Positions 40,198 to 50,800 of a stretch of DNA of 64,000 nucleotides are shown piece after piece. The DNA comes from Pelodera strongyloides (lineage: Eukaryota > Nematoda > Chromadorea > Rhabditida > Rhabditidae). Below the pieces are notes generated by a model. It was not told where the DNA came from. It made no database searches and saw only the letters and a list, made by a program, of their open reading frames with translations. Within the stretch, counting starts at the first letter, position 1. Each line of letters starts with the position of its first letter. The translations under genes were made by a program, and so were the position numbers. The stretch spans positions 310,001-374,000 of the forward strand of contig JAANDG010000071.1 of NCBI GenBank assembly GCA_036852015.1, read 5' to 3'.

Positions 40198-41569
40198 CTG
40201 AAACATTGAGTCTCATCTCTGACCTCTGAACATTATTTGAATTATTTATTCTTTTAGGACTATGACCCTGTAACCTTATTCATTCTTGAAGTACATTCTA
40301 TACATCTCTATCTCTCTCTCTCTCTTTCAGATTTAGAATTTAGACCCCTTTTTCCCTTACAGAAAGTATCATCATCTGAAGTCACTCAAGTGTCCCGCCC
40401 CTTTCTCTAAATCTTCTTACTTCATTTCATTCGCACTCTCGCCGAATCAACACTTCAGATATTCAAATCTGATTGCTGACGTCAAAGACTACGGTAAAGC
40501 TTGTGTTATATAGATTTACAAGAAGTTAGGTCATCATCTCAGACAATATAGCCGTGCTTTCATTTATTGCTTAAACAAAATAGAGAGTGTTCGTGCTGCA
40601 GTACTTGCTTTCATCACACAGCAAAAAGTATCAATTCGTTTATTTTATAAGTAAATGGAAATAGGCTCTAATGAGCTACTGCATAAATAATTTCAATGTG
40701 TACGGTGCTGTGCATAACGTAACGCAGTTGTCGCTTTGAGATACAAATTAAATAGCACTCAAACGCGGTTTTATTTTTATTTTTGAGTAGGTAGCTTACC
40801 TTCCATTTACTGAACTAAATGCTTGGACTAAAATAGTTAGCGTCTAAAATACATTTCAAACGTATTTGTTGACTTTTGCTGTTCGTCATAACGAGTCTGT
40901 TCTATTTTTTTTAGCCCAATGACGGCATATGTTTGGTACGTTGGTACGTAGGCTTAGGCTTACAAAGACTAGGCGTAGGTTCTTACCCTCCAGTTAATAA
41001 ATTAAACTGATTGAAGCACACATATATATTTTTGGGTATTAGCTTGTTTTTGTGGTTCTAGCTTCTAACTCGATTACCTTTTGAGGAAACTGTTCCGCAA
41101 ATAACTCACTAAAATAGTTTACTGTCGGCCGAAACCGTTTTCACTCTGGTAACGCCACCTAAAAACTGATTCTACACAAATGAAAACAAACATCGAAACT
41201 TTTTTGTACGCTTGAAGGCTTGAGTTCTAATTACTTCTCTCTTATACTTTCTTTCTAAGACGTCACAGTTCAAAGGACAACATTTTCGTCGAAGAGTCCT
41301 ATCATATTTTACTTCGTTTCTAGCAAACTGCTTCAAGTCTAAAGAATAAAACCTTCGGTCTTCATAACCTTAAAGAGTTATGACACATGGTTTTGAAATG
41401 CATGAACAACTGCACCCTACGAATTACAGGAAATTTTGTTAGATGCTGTGCCGGAAATGTCCACAAGGGACAATAATTCAAATACGTGGGAAACAGATGT
41501 CCACCATGTGTTTCGCAATTCACGTGTAGTGCCGCTCTAAAATTATTTAAATTCTGAATAATATTTCTA

Positions 41570-41597
41570 ATTTAGAAACTTGAGTTATCCCCAGGAC
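41570..41597 (+). promoter_or_regulatory. Probable trans-splice acceptor before the neuropeptide start
   Basis: TTTCTAATTTAG ends at 41575 and a second acceptor-like TTATCCCCAG at 41594, three bases before the ATG. No upstream coding exon is needed, so one of these probably receives a spliced leader or a 5' UTR exon. Confidence 0.45.
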
Positions 41598-44500
41598 ATG
41601 CACAAAATCGTGGCGTTTCTGTTGTGCTTTCTATCGCTAACGCAAGCGTTCTACACCGGCTACTACATGGGAAGCCCCTTCAGGTACTTATAATTATAAT
41701 ATTGTAAAACGTAAAAACAGTAAGAAACAAGTAAAGGATGGTCGACACCTTGCTTGGGGCGGGTAAGTTTGGAAACAAATTTCTTTAAATTAGAAAGCTC
41801 GTTCCCCAGATGCAGATAGGCGTATAGATAAGCACCAATTGCTTAGGAAAGTTTGGTGGCAAACGAGGAACTTATAAGACAATGAGAAGGTATTAATAAC
41901 CAAGACAGCGAAATATTGCTGCGGTGGTACATAAAATATCTTTTTTTTTGTCAACTCTAGGTCGCAGTAAATTTTTTGCCCATCAATCCACTTGAAGTAT
42001 ACATGGTAAAATTTGGACTCTTCAACGCGTCATGCTTTTCCTTGTTTTGAGCCTGTCTTCGCTATTGAATAAGCTTATTCTTGCGGAAAATTGTTTTTCT
42101 CTTGCTTACATGTTGAGATTTTCGAGAACTTTGGTATTCTTTGATTTCGAGTATGCAAATACTGATAACTATACGTACGCATAGGCTCTGGGCTCTGACA
42201 ATCTTATTATATAAAGTTGGGAGCTTTGTTTGTGCGTTTGTTTGATTGTACGTTTGGATGATGTGCGTTACGCTCAGAAAGTAGGATTGGTTCAGTAGTT
42301 CACGTTCCCGTGCACTGAGCCATCTCACTTCCCGAGCGCCCTCTCACAAACGATGAATAAATGCTGCATATACGGAATGTGTGTGGCGTATCGTTCGGGC
42401 GCGTCGGCGGCGCTCAAAGTACTTCCATTAAAATACAAAGAACATGCAAATCCAGCGCAACAAAACAAGCAGTGAAGCGAGGATTTTTTGCATATGGTCC
42501 ATACTCTAATTTTCTTATAACTACTTTTGAATCCACGTTTCACGTATACATAAAATAAAATAAATGTAATAGAAAGTCGCCTCGGGCGGCGTAGCCGGCT
42601 GGTGTGTTTATACATACAACGTATCCTAATATTTAAGTCACCAATGGAGTATCGTTTTCGAGTAGGGGGTCAGTGGTCAGCTCTAGGACAACGCGAAACT
42701 CTGCTGGTGCCCGGCGAAAACAAGTAATGTGCGCGTACATCTCGCCGCGCACCTCGCTCAGTCTCTACACTCTCGCCAGGGCCTCGCAATGCATTGAGTT
42801 GAGTGAGAATAGTGTCGCGAGACCCGGGCGAAGATAGGGCGAAGTAGCTTTATCCGGTTCTGCATCATTTTCATATACAATCGTCACGACAAGGGTGTGC
42901 CGCGCAAGAACCGAGTGTCGTTAGTGGATGGGCACAGAAAAACTGAACGCGTGCGCGGTCATGTAGACCTAAGACCTCTTTCTATTATCCGTATTGGTTT
43001 CTTTGATTCTCCAATACACTTCCGTGGACAATGGATAACTGAATATGCTTCACAAGGCATTTTCTTCAAGTTTTCGTAAACATGTGATCTTCTATTTTCC
43101 ATACAAAAAACCCAACTTGCACGCGCTTCGTTAGACGTGAACAACCTCTCTTTTCGCCTGATTTATTTATGATGTATGAGTGCTTCGATATTTTTTAGCT
43201 TTGTCTCCTATTATGTAAAAATGAAGCCAAAGTGTACGTAATGATGTACAGTTACAGTAATTATGCATCACATGGCTAATTGTAAGTACAGTATAGTCTT
43301 GCTTGGAATAATTAGAAGTTAACAGATTTTCAAGTTCACAAGGCTAAATTAAATCTACGTCTTTATTACTGTTTTTTGCTAGTAACAAGTTGAAAAAGCC
43401 CGAAATTGGGACCAAACAAAGGGGTAGTATTGTCAGTTCGGGCGCACAAAAAAAGAATACATTCGCTGCGAATAGTTAATAATGCGCTATGCTTGTTTTC
43501 TTTGGGAACTATTGTTATGGACATGGCTTCCGATTCGAAAGAATTTACAAATGATCTCGGGAGTAATAATTAATTGGGATGAGGGCTGGTAAAGTTTTCC
43601 GAATTTTGATTTACAGCGTGCGTTAGAAGTGTCCGTCTACTCACAATCAGATCAAGATTTTCAGGAACTGCCAGCTTGCACGTTGACTAATAAAGTGAAT
43701 TCTACTGAAGTTATAGTACTCACGGAAATATATACCCTTTGCGCCTTTGCGCACACTGTAGTTTCCCTGTCGGGCCTGCATTCATCGACAGTCAAGCTCT
43801 GGGGATAGTTAGAAAGTATGTCACTCTCTGGACTCTATCATATCTTATGTGATGGCTGTTAGCATGGCAAGACCGTATGTCGACTAATTCGGTAGACCGG
43901 TAAACTAGTAATTACCTATGAAGGGATTTTTACGAAGCTCCACTCTTCTTATTGTTAGCCTTATATATCGATGACATCATCACCCTCAAGAGCTAAATGG
44001 CCAGGATTTCAAAAAGTGTATTCGTTCGTCAAGAGGACTCTCGCGTTGTGAAAATTTTCCCAAAATTTGATTTCCGCCAATTCGGATTCTGTTGCTATTG
44101 AGCCAAAGGAGAGGGGGCCTCAAATGCGTGGTAATTCACTTTTACTCGATTTCGTGTAGTGAAAAATCAAGAAATAACGAGGATTTGCTTGCAAAAAAAA
44201 ACTATTCTGGATACATACATAGAGAAGTTTCTTTTTAATGTTTTCTTTGGGATTTAGGGCGGAAAATAACCACGTTTGGTTCCATAGCAATTCGCAACTG
44301 TTATATATATAGAAGAGAAGATCGCCTATAATTTTTACATTACTATATAACGGGACTTCTCGTTCATTAGAGACCTACACTTTGAAATGTGGCACGAGGG
44401 AAATACGCTACTTTCAATTCAATTCAAATTTATTTAGAATTACGTCGGGGTATGGTATGCATCTGATTTTTATGATGAGCTTGGGTACATGGATGACCGA

Positions 44501-44740
44501 GAACGTCAAGACTATGCCGAAGAAAATTAGCATATTATCCTACGCCACACTGAAACATTTTGATTTAGGTATATGGACGGTTGGCCTGACGATTACCGCC
44601 TTCTACAACATACTACAAACGAACAACAGCGTACCGCTTCGGCCCGTGCCCCACCAGTTCATAATGGCCCCGCGGAGAAAGTTAAACGCTTCAAACCTTG
44701 CTTCTACTCCCCAATCCAGTGTTTAATAAAGAAAAAGTAA
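41598..44740 (+). CDS. Allatostatin-C-like neuropeptide precursor, 4 exons
   Basis: Exons: 41598-41683, 44258-44273, 44438-44484, 44569-44740; total 321 nt, 106 aa, phases consistent. Residues 1-17 are a classic signal peptide (MHKIVAFLLCFLSLTQA). The spacer is acidic and Tyr-rich (YASDFYDELG, then YMDGWPDDYRLLQ). Near the C-terminus a Lys-Arg site (89-90) releases FKPCFYSPIQCLI followed by three Lys and the stop. Two Cys (94 and 101) enclose six residues, C-FYSPIQ-C, which matches the arthropod allatostatin-C core C-YFNPIS-C in spacing and at Pro-Ile; such peptides are disulphide rings acting on somatostatin/AstC-type GPCRs. The terminal lysines would be trimmed; there is no Gly for amidation. 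The least certain part is the 16-nt second exon, chosen because it alone restores phase with good sites. The first intron (2.6 kb) is repeat-rich. Confidence 0.75.
42160..42620. repeat. Unassigned repeat-like block in the neuropeptide intron
   Basis: The large first intron of the neuropeptide gene contains a block with GTTTGTGCGTTTGTTTGATT, then GCGCGTCGGCGGCGC and GCCTCGGGCGGCGTAGCC, compositionally unlike its neighbours. I suspect a non-autonomous transposon but found no ends. Confidence 0.3.
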
Positions 44741-44908
44741 ATTTAAATAATCAATCGATAACTTATTGATTGACTGATTTATGATGAATTTATTGATTGT
44801 CTTGTGTTTGCGTCAGAAAGTGATACATTAACCTTACTTTTTGTCCGGGAAACTGTGCTTTAGAATATGTAATGCAGTGTTTAAATTTAAAAGTATGAAT
44901 ATGCATTG

Positions 44909-44914
44909 AATAAA
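44909..44914 (+). terminator. Polyadenylation signal of the neuropeptide gene
   Basis: AATAAA lies 168 nt after the stop. Another copy overlaps the end of the coding region (44725-44730), and one more lies at 44951-44956. Confidence 0.45.
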
Positions 44915-45625
44915 GGGGAGTTTTCAATGTGTTTTCTCGGTTTCGTCACTAATAAAGCTGTTTGTTAACTTGTCTTGTCAAAGTTTACTTAGAGTTTTAA
45001 AAAATGATTTCTTAAATTAGTATAGAAAATTACGAAATCCTTAAAAATAAATAGTACAGCGCACACAAGTCTCACCAATGTCAACTTTGTTCATGCATAC
45101 CAATTTTAGCAACATTATTGTTATTCTTTACTATACAGCAGAGGTTGAGGAAGATTATTACGGTTTGTAAAACCTGCTAGATGATTCAGCTACATTCTTT
45201 TTTTTAAACAGAAAGTTACCGTACCTCTAAAAAAATTTCATAGAATTTCATAGAATATAACCAAAAACCAAAGCTCTCTAGTCAAAAGTTATGCAAAAAA
45301 AGATCAATTCGTGCACCAAATGTCAACAAAAACAAAGTCTCTTCACATCAACAAATAATCTGTCGAAACCATTTTTTTACGTGATTATGGTGTTTTTCAC
45401 AGGTCAAACCGAACTATTTGTCATAGAGATTTGCATTTTTATGTAATCCGAAGTTGGACGGAAAATCGTACAAAAAGGGGTGAACACTGTGAAAAAGGTT
45501 TTGAGTTCATGTCAATTTGATTGTCGCTTTTATTATGACACTTAACCTATGGTAGATATAGTTATGCTTCTCACATCTAATCCTAATGAAGCAGTATTAT
45601 GCGTAGCCAGTTATACTTACTTCGA

Positions 45626-45809
45626 TTAAAGCGAAATACGGGCCGGTTTTTGAAACGCATCCCAGTTACTTGTATTCCTATGCATGTATGCTAAGTGGGG
45701 TCTAATTGGGGTCTATTTTTTATTGTATTTCTTGCTCATTTGCATATGCGGCATAAGAGAGCTGGTGTACGCAATGCGTTTCAAATACCGGCCGGTATTT
45801 CGCTTTAAC
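45626..45809. mobile_element. TTAA-flanked MITE, AGCGAAAT/GGCCGG family, best-preserved copy
   Basis: TTAAAGCGAAATACGGGCC at the left, GGCCGGTATTTCGCTTTAA at the right, with GTTTTTGAAACGCATC arms and a short core. TTAA at both ends. Confidence 0.9.
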
Positions 45810-46444
45810 AAGTTGTACGCCGAGCCCAGAATTCCTATCGGATAGAACATTTCATACTAATAAGTGCGGCCCTATTTTTGGAAAAGTATAATAGATTTGT
45901 GACGTATCTACTTACAAAAAGTTATTCCAAAGTTGAAACTACTATAACCATAGATCGCATGTTTCTCAGGGGGAAAATATAACACATGGCTAGGTAAACA
46001 TATACATATACGGAAACATATAAAACAAACAAAAAATCCGTCTTTGTCAATGTCATTTGAAAGAATTTATTTGGGAAAATAATCCGGACAAAGACATGTT
46101 ATTTTTGTGTGTGACAAAAATAAGATGCTAATAATAATTCCTATTTTTGGAAAAATTTCGCGCAGTGTTATCCTTGATTATTCTTTAAAAAAAAACATTC
46201 TTCGCTTGTATCGTATGGCGCGTGATTTTTAAAAGCATGCTCGAAGACCGTTTCCTATATTATAGGAAACGACCGTTTCCCTCCTGTGTTATATGCAAAT
46301 TGTGTAACAATCGGTGCCGTCCCGCTAGAGACAAAACACAGAAATGTGCACAGAACTCATGGACATGCACCTGTCCAGCCACATTTTTTTGAATTCGTAA
46401 TATCACGACGATAAGCTACCCCAGTACAGACCGTCCAGAGGCAG

Positions 46445-46613
46445 AGTTACAATATCCGGTTTTTGAAAAGTATTCCGGAAGCTGAGTTCCCATTTTGTGT
46501 ATGCAAATAAATACGTGCTACTTTATTCTAATTAGTTTCATTTGCATACAACGTATGGGAGTGCAGTTGTTCATCCTGCTTTCAAAAACCACGCGGCATG
46601 TCTCTTTAAATGA
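46445..46613. mobile_element. Diverged AGCGAAAT/GGCCGG-family element
   Basis: CCGGTTTTTGAAAAGTATTC at the left and CTTTCAAAAACC at the right are inverted, with GCAAATAAATACGTGC and CATTTGCATACAACG inside. The outer ends are worn. Confidence 0.6.
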
Positions 46614-46873
46614 ATTGTCCTTTCCATTATTTGTCTAGAAGTTTCTTCACATGATAAAACGTTCATACATAATCGCCATCGAATTAGCACCCGCATCCGT
46701 ATCGCTCATTGATTTGTATTCGGAAACATAAATTTATGCGCGATATTACAGTAATTTCTATTGCTTATATTTCCCTTCTTATTCGCACTTTACAGCGATA
46801 TCAGGCGGCATATATAAAGAGTACATATGATCTGCTTCAAGTCTATTCCTGGTTGATTGTCAGTCATTTTTTC

Positions 46874-47046
46874 TTTAAAGCGATGTAACAAGTGGTTTAT
46901 TAAAATATTTTTTTCGCGTCATGCGTCATATGCAAATGAGTATGATTAGAATAAAAAATCGAATCCGCTTCGAGCCCTCAGAGCATAAATACATAGGAGT
47001 GTAGTCGTCCACCGTGCGTTTCAAAAACCTGCCGTTATTTCTTTAA
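46874..47046. mobile_element. Diverged AGCGAAAT/GGCCGG-family element
   Basis: TTTAAAGCGATGTAAC at the left, GCGTTTCAAAAACCTGCCG and TTTCTTTAA at the right, and the shared core AGAATAAAAAATCGA. Confidence 0.7.
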
Positions 47047-47854
47047 ACAATTATTTCTGGATAGAAAGTACGGTAATTTATATTTAGAATTCCAAATGCT
47101 CCTCAATATTATCTAATGATGGGTGGTTGGTAATGTGGTGAGTACCAAAGCGACGATGCCTTCCTATATACAGAATCAGCCTATACATACAAAGATTTTC
47201 CTATTATTTTTTTGAAAACTGAGCCACTAAGCGGCATAACTTGTTCGCAATTCGCATATTTTAGACATTTCAGGTATGTTTGCCAATAGTTATTTATCTT
47301 GCAAAGTGCTCTATTATTGTTGGTATTTGTTTGTGTTTTCACTCACGGAAGGGAAAGTTTTTTTTATGTGTATGTGTACCGAAATTCGAGTGCATTTAAT
47401 TCCGATCTTCACGTATTTATATTTTTGGAAGAATTCGACCCATTTCAGTCAAAATTAGCATATGATGCTTATCGTTGTCCCTCGATTAGAGAGCGTGTTC
47501 CGGTTGCTCCGCTGACCAACTTAGCTTTTCAATTTATTAAACCTTGTGACCAGTGACCACTAATTATAATTTCACAAATTAAATATATAAAAAAAGTAAT
47601 TAATTTAAAAAAACCTATGTAAATTTGTTAAACATTATTTATAAGTCCTCAGCGACGTAAATATGATATGACATAACTTAGTTCTGTATCACACTAACTA
47701 CAAAGTACATTTGCATACAATTTATCTTTCCAACAACCTATAATTGCTATAGGAAATTAGTGTAACAAATATAATGTCTTGACCATACCATCGTATATTC
47801 TACCTGTACTTTGCAAATCAATGGCTTTATGTTAATTTATGCTAACTAGCATCC

Positions 47855-47875
47855 ATCCCTTACAGAAGCTCGAAA
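47855..47875 (+). promoter_or_regulatory. Probable trans-splice acceptor before the bestrophin start
   Basis: The sequence CCATCCCTTACAG ends at 47865, ten bases before the ATG. Bestrophin coding starts at this ATG by alignment of MTVSYN with other family N-termini, so the site marks either a spliced-leader acceptor or the end of a 5' UTR intron. Confidence 0.5.
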
Positions 47876-50800
47876 ATGACTGTATCCTATAACTTGGCGG
47901 TCTCAAGCGTCGGTTCATTTACGTGGGTCAAGTTGCTGTTCCGCTGGCGTGGAAGCATATGGAAATCCGTGTATCAGGAGCTTTTCGTCTGGCTCTTTCT
48001 ATATTATATCGTCTCCGGAGTTTATAGAACTGAATGGTTTCTGGATACGGAACAGAAAGAGTACGTTTATTGATATATGATCATTATTTAGAACGCATTT
48101 TTCCGCCGTCCCCGCAACCAAAAGGGGTGCCCCACGAGCGCCATTTGGAATTACACTTCTTTTGGCGGAAACCCGGCGCACTCCGGGCTTTTTTACGGCG
48201 ACTGTAAGAAGCTTCAGCAGTGTGCATTTGGCAAGAGAGTTTTCGCGCGCAAATGCATCTGTCTACTATGATAGGAGATAGGACTAGGACGAAGGTGGTT
48301 AGCCTCTAAAGGAGCTATACAAAATGTAAATTCGGTACATTCTCTCATCGTTGATTGCTCTACGACCAATCAAAATGTGTTAAAATTGGAGCACAATTTC
48401 AGAAATTTCGAAAAAGTGGCCTATTATCTGAACCGAAATATCGAACGAATTCCGCTTACGTTTATGCTCGGTTTCTTTGTGACTTTAGTAGTACAACGAT
48501 GGACTCAAATTTTTAACAATATGGGATGGGTAGAAAAGTTGGTTTATTATCATTATTTTTTTTTAGTTTTTGAGGTTTAAATTTTATTTTATAGTCTTTT
48601 AAAGGGTCAAACAGTCAGACTCACAAAACTTGAGAAGTCGAAAAATTTCTTATGATATGCACATGAGCTCAGGGAATACAACTACAAAAACGACAATCAG
48701 AAAATTCAGAGCTCTCTGCGGAACATGTCAGAAGAAAAACTGTATATTCACCCTTGAATAAAGGCGCTCCCTCTTGAAGCATAAAGGATTTATTATTTAT
48801 TCTTATTATGGGGTTTCCATGTATGCGATTCGCACCTGCGAAAATGTCAAACCGCTGTCCATGTTCAAGTCATTTTACATGCATGTCAACTGCCTACCGT
48901 AACCCATGCGAATCGCACGTTTGACATGGTCCTGCAGCGAAAGTGTATCAGATCCATACTATTTGAAATAGATCCATACTAGATCCAAAATCGCTGCGGG
49001 ACCATGTCATTTACATCGACTTGAACATGGACAGCGGTTTGTCATTTTCGCAAGTGCGAATCGCAAACATGGAAACCCCATTATTTGAGCTATAAAAAAT
49101 CTTTTCCTCTTTTCCAGCACAGCCCTAACGGTGGCTTGTTTGATACGAGGAAAAGAACCCTCAACAGTACTTCATAGAAGAACAATTATTAGATATCTTT
49201 GTTTAACACAGGTGAGTTTTTTCGTGAAAGAGTGGAAGTATTTACGCATTTAGGATTATAGAGGGGTTTAGAGAACATGGACATGTAACCCTATGCTAAG
49301 GCTGAGGCGTAGTGTTTCAGGAGACGTGAAAACATATATGACGATTCAGTATTACAAAGTACACACGTAAACAATTGTTTGAAAAATATTAAAAGTGAAC
49401 TTATCCACTTCCATGCAGACGTTCTCTGCGAGACCCCCTGTTACGTTTCTGCGGATTTCGGTTGATAAACGGGGTACACTTTATCCTTTTTTATCCACTT
49501 CAGGTGCTAGTCTTCCGTGATATATCAATGCGTGTACGCCGTCGGTTTCCTTCATTAGAATCGATTGTCAAAGCGGGTGAGTATTCTTCTACTTTTGTTA
49601 TAAAGTATGCAAATATGTGGAGTTCGTCTCCAATTGGACATTCAATGAAACTGACTAATTCAATTTACGTTATTTACGGTATGGTAGTTCAGTTTCATTA
49701 CTGTAGCTTCATTGGTATGCTAGCTTAACAAATTGGAGGTTTTTGCATGATTGTCCTCGCTGTGTACAAAAACGCAAAGATCACTTTAAACATAAATCAT
49801 ACCTCACTGCGTACAAAAAAAATCATAGATCACTTTATGCATACGCACATCTTGTTTATGTGGGTTTATAATACGTTTATCATATTCTATATCTAGCTGC
49901 TTACCTAATAATACGACAGCCAAATTGATACCATAACCATTTCCTAATTTAGGTTTTCTCCATGATACAGAGCTCAAAATGTTGGAATCAATACCGATTC
50001 CGTTCAATAAATATTGGGCGCCAATAAATTGGGCCACAATTTTGGTCTACAGAATGCGCGAGGAGGGAAAGATAACGTCGGAACCGAGTTTACAAAATAT
50101 TATCAATGTAATTTCGTTTCGTAATAAAACACAGGGTGTGCGGCGAGAGGTACGCGAACCTTTTTTGCCGCGCACCACACATTTCGCGTTGTTGTTAGTT
50201 TACCATAACGCCATGGCATACGGAAGCATTGGAATCTATTTCCAAGCATTGGAAATAGATTAAAGCGAAATACCGGCCGGTTTTTGAAACGCATCGTGGA
50301 CAACTGAATTCCTACGTGTTTATGCTGAGTTACTCGAATTTAGCTCGATTTTTTATTCTAATTTATGTTCATTTGCATAAGCTGAATAAGAATGCTCGGA
50401 TGTGTTGGTGCAAGGGTGGTATTGTACACTCTTGAAGCGTAAATATGTATTTATTTATGTGTTTCAAAAAACCGGCCGGGCTTCAAGATTCAAACGAAAA
50501 TGAAACAAAATATAAAAGCACAACTAAAGTGTGTCATCGAAAAGTTAATTTAGGAAATAAAGGCCTATCGCACTGGGCTCCATATACTTTGCAATTACGA
50601 CTGGGTGCCTGTACCGCTAGCCTATCCACAAGTAGGGTTTTCACCTCATAAGAGTTTATTGGATACTACAGATACAAAGTCAACTTTAGGCTAAAAATGT
50701 TCAAGTTTCTAAATTTCTAAAGATATTCTCCATAAATAACTACAGCCGTTTACTTATGCGTTTACTTATGCCTTATGCCAGACATATATTTATAGACTAT

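Larger units (their letters stand above)
44957..47854. other. Spacer between the neuropeptide gene and bestrophin
   Basis: Contains three AGCGAAAT/GGCCGG-family elements (45626-45809, 46445-46613, 46874-47046). A stretch open in several frames at 47276-47556 could not be assigned. No other exon supported. Confidence 0.5.

Noticed and set aside
42325..42615. 96-codon minus-strand frame
   Set aside because: It lies in a repeat-like block of the neuropeptide intron; no domain and no exon partners.
44382..44726. 114-codon plus-strand frame over the neuropeptide 3' exons
   Set aside because: Wrong phase: it runs through intron sequence and destroys the Lys-Arg and C-x6-C features seen in the spliced frame.
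47276..47556. Overlapping hydrophobic frames that could be a signal-peptide gene
   Set aside because: The longer one starts at TTG, not ATG; several frames are open together, and no splice partner could be found.
49804..50037. Minus-strand frame with [17 protein letters not shown], vaguely bestrophin-like
   Set aside because: It is antisense to intron 4 and exon 5; the real segment (SRQFL) was found on the plus strand at 51362-51451.
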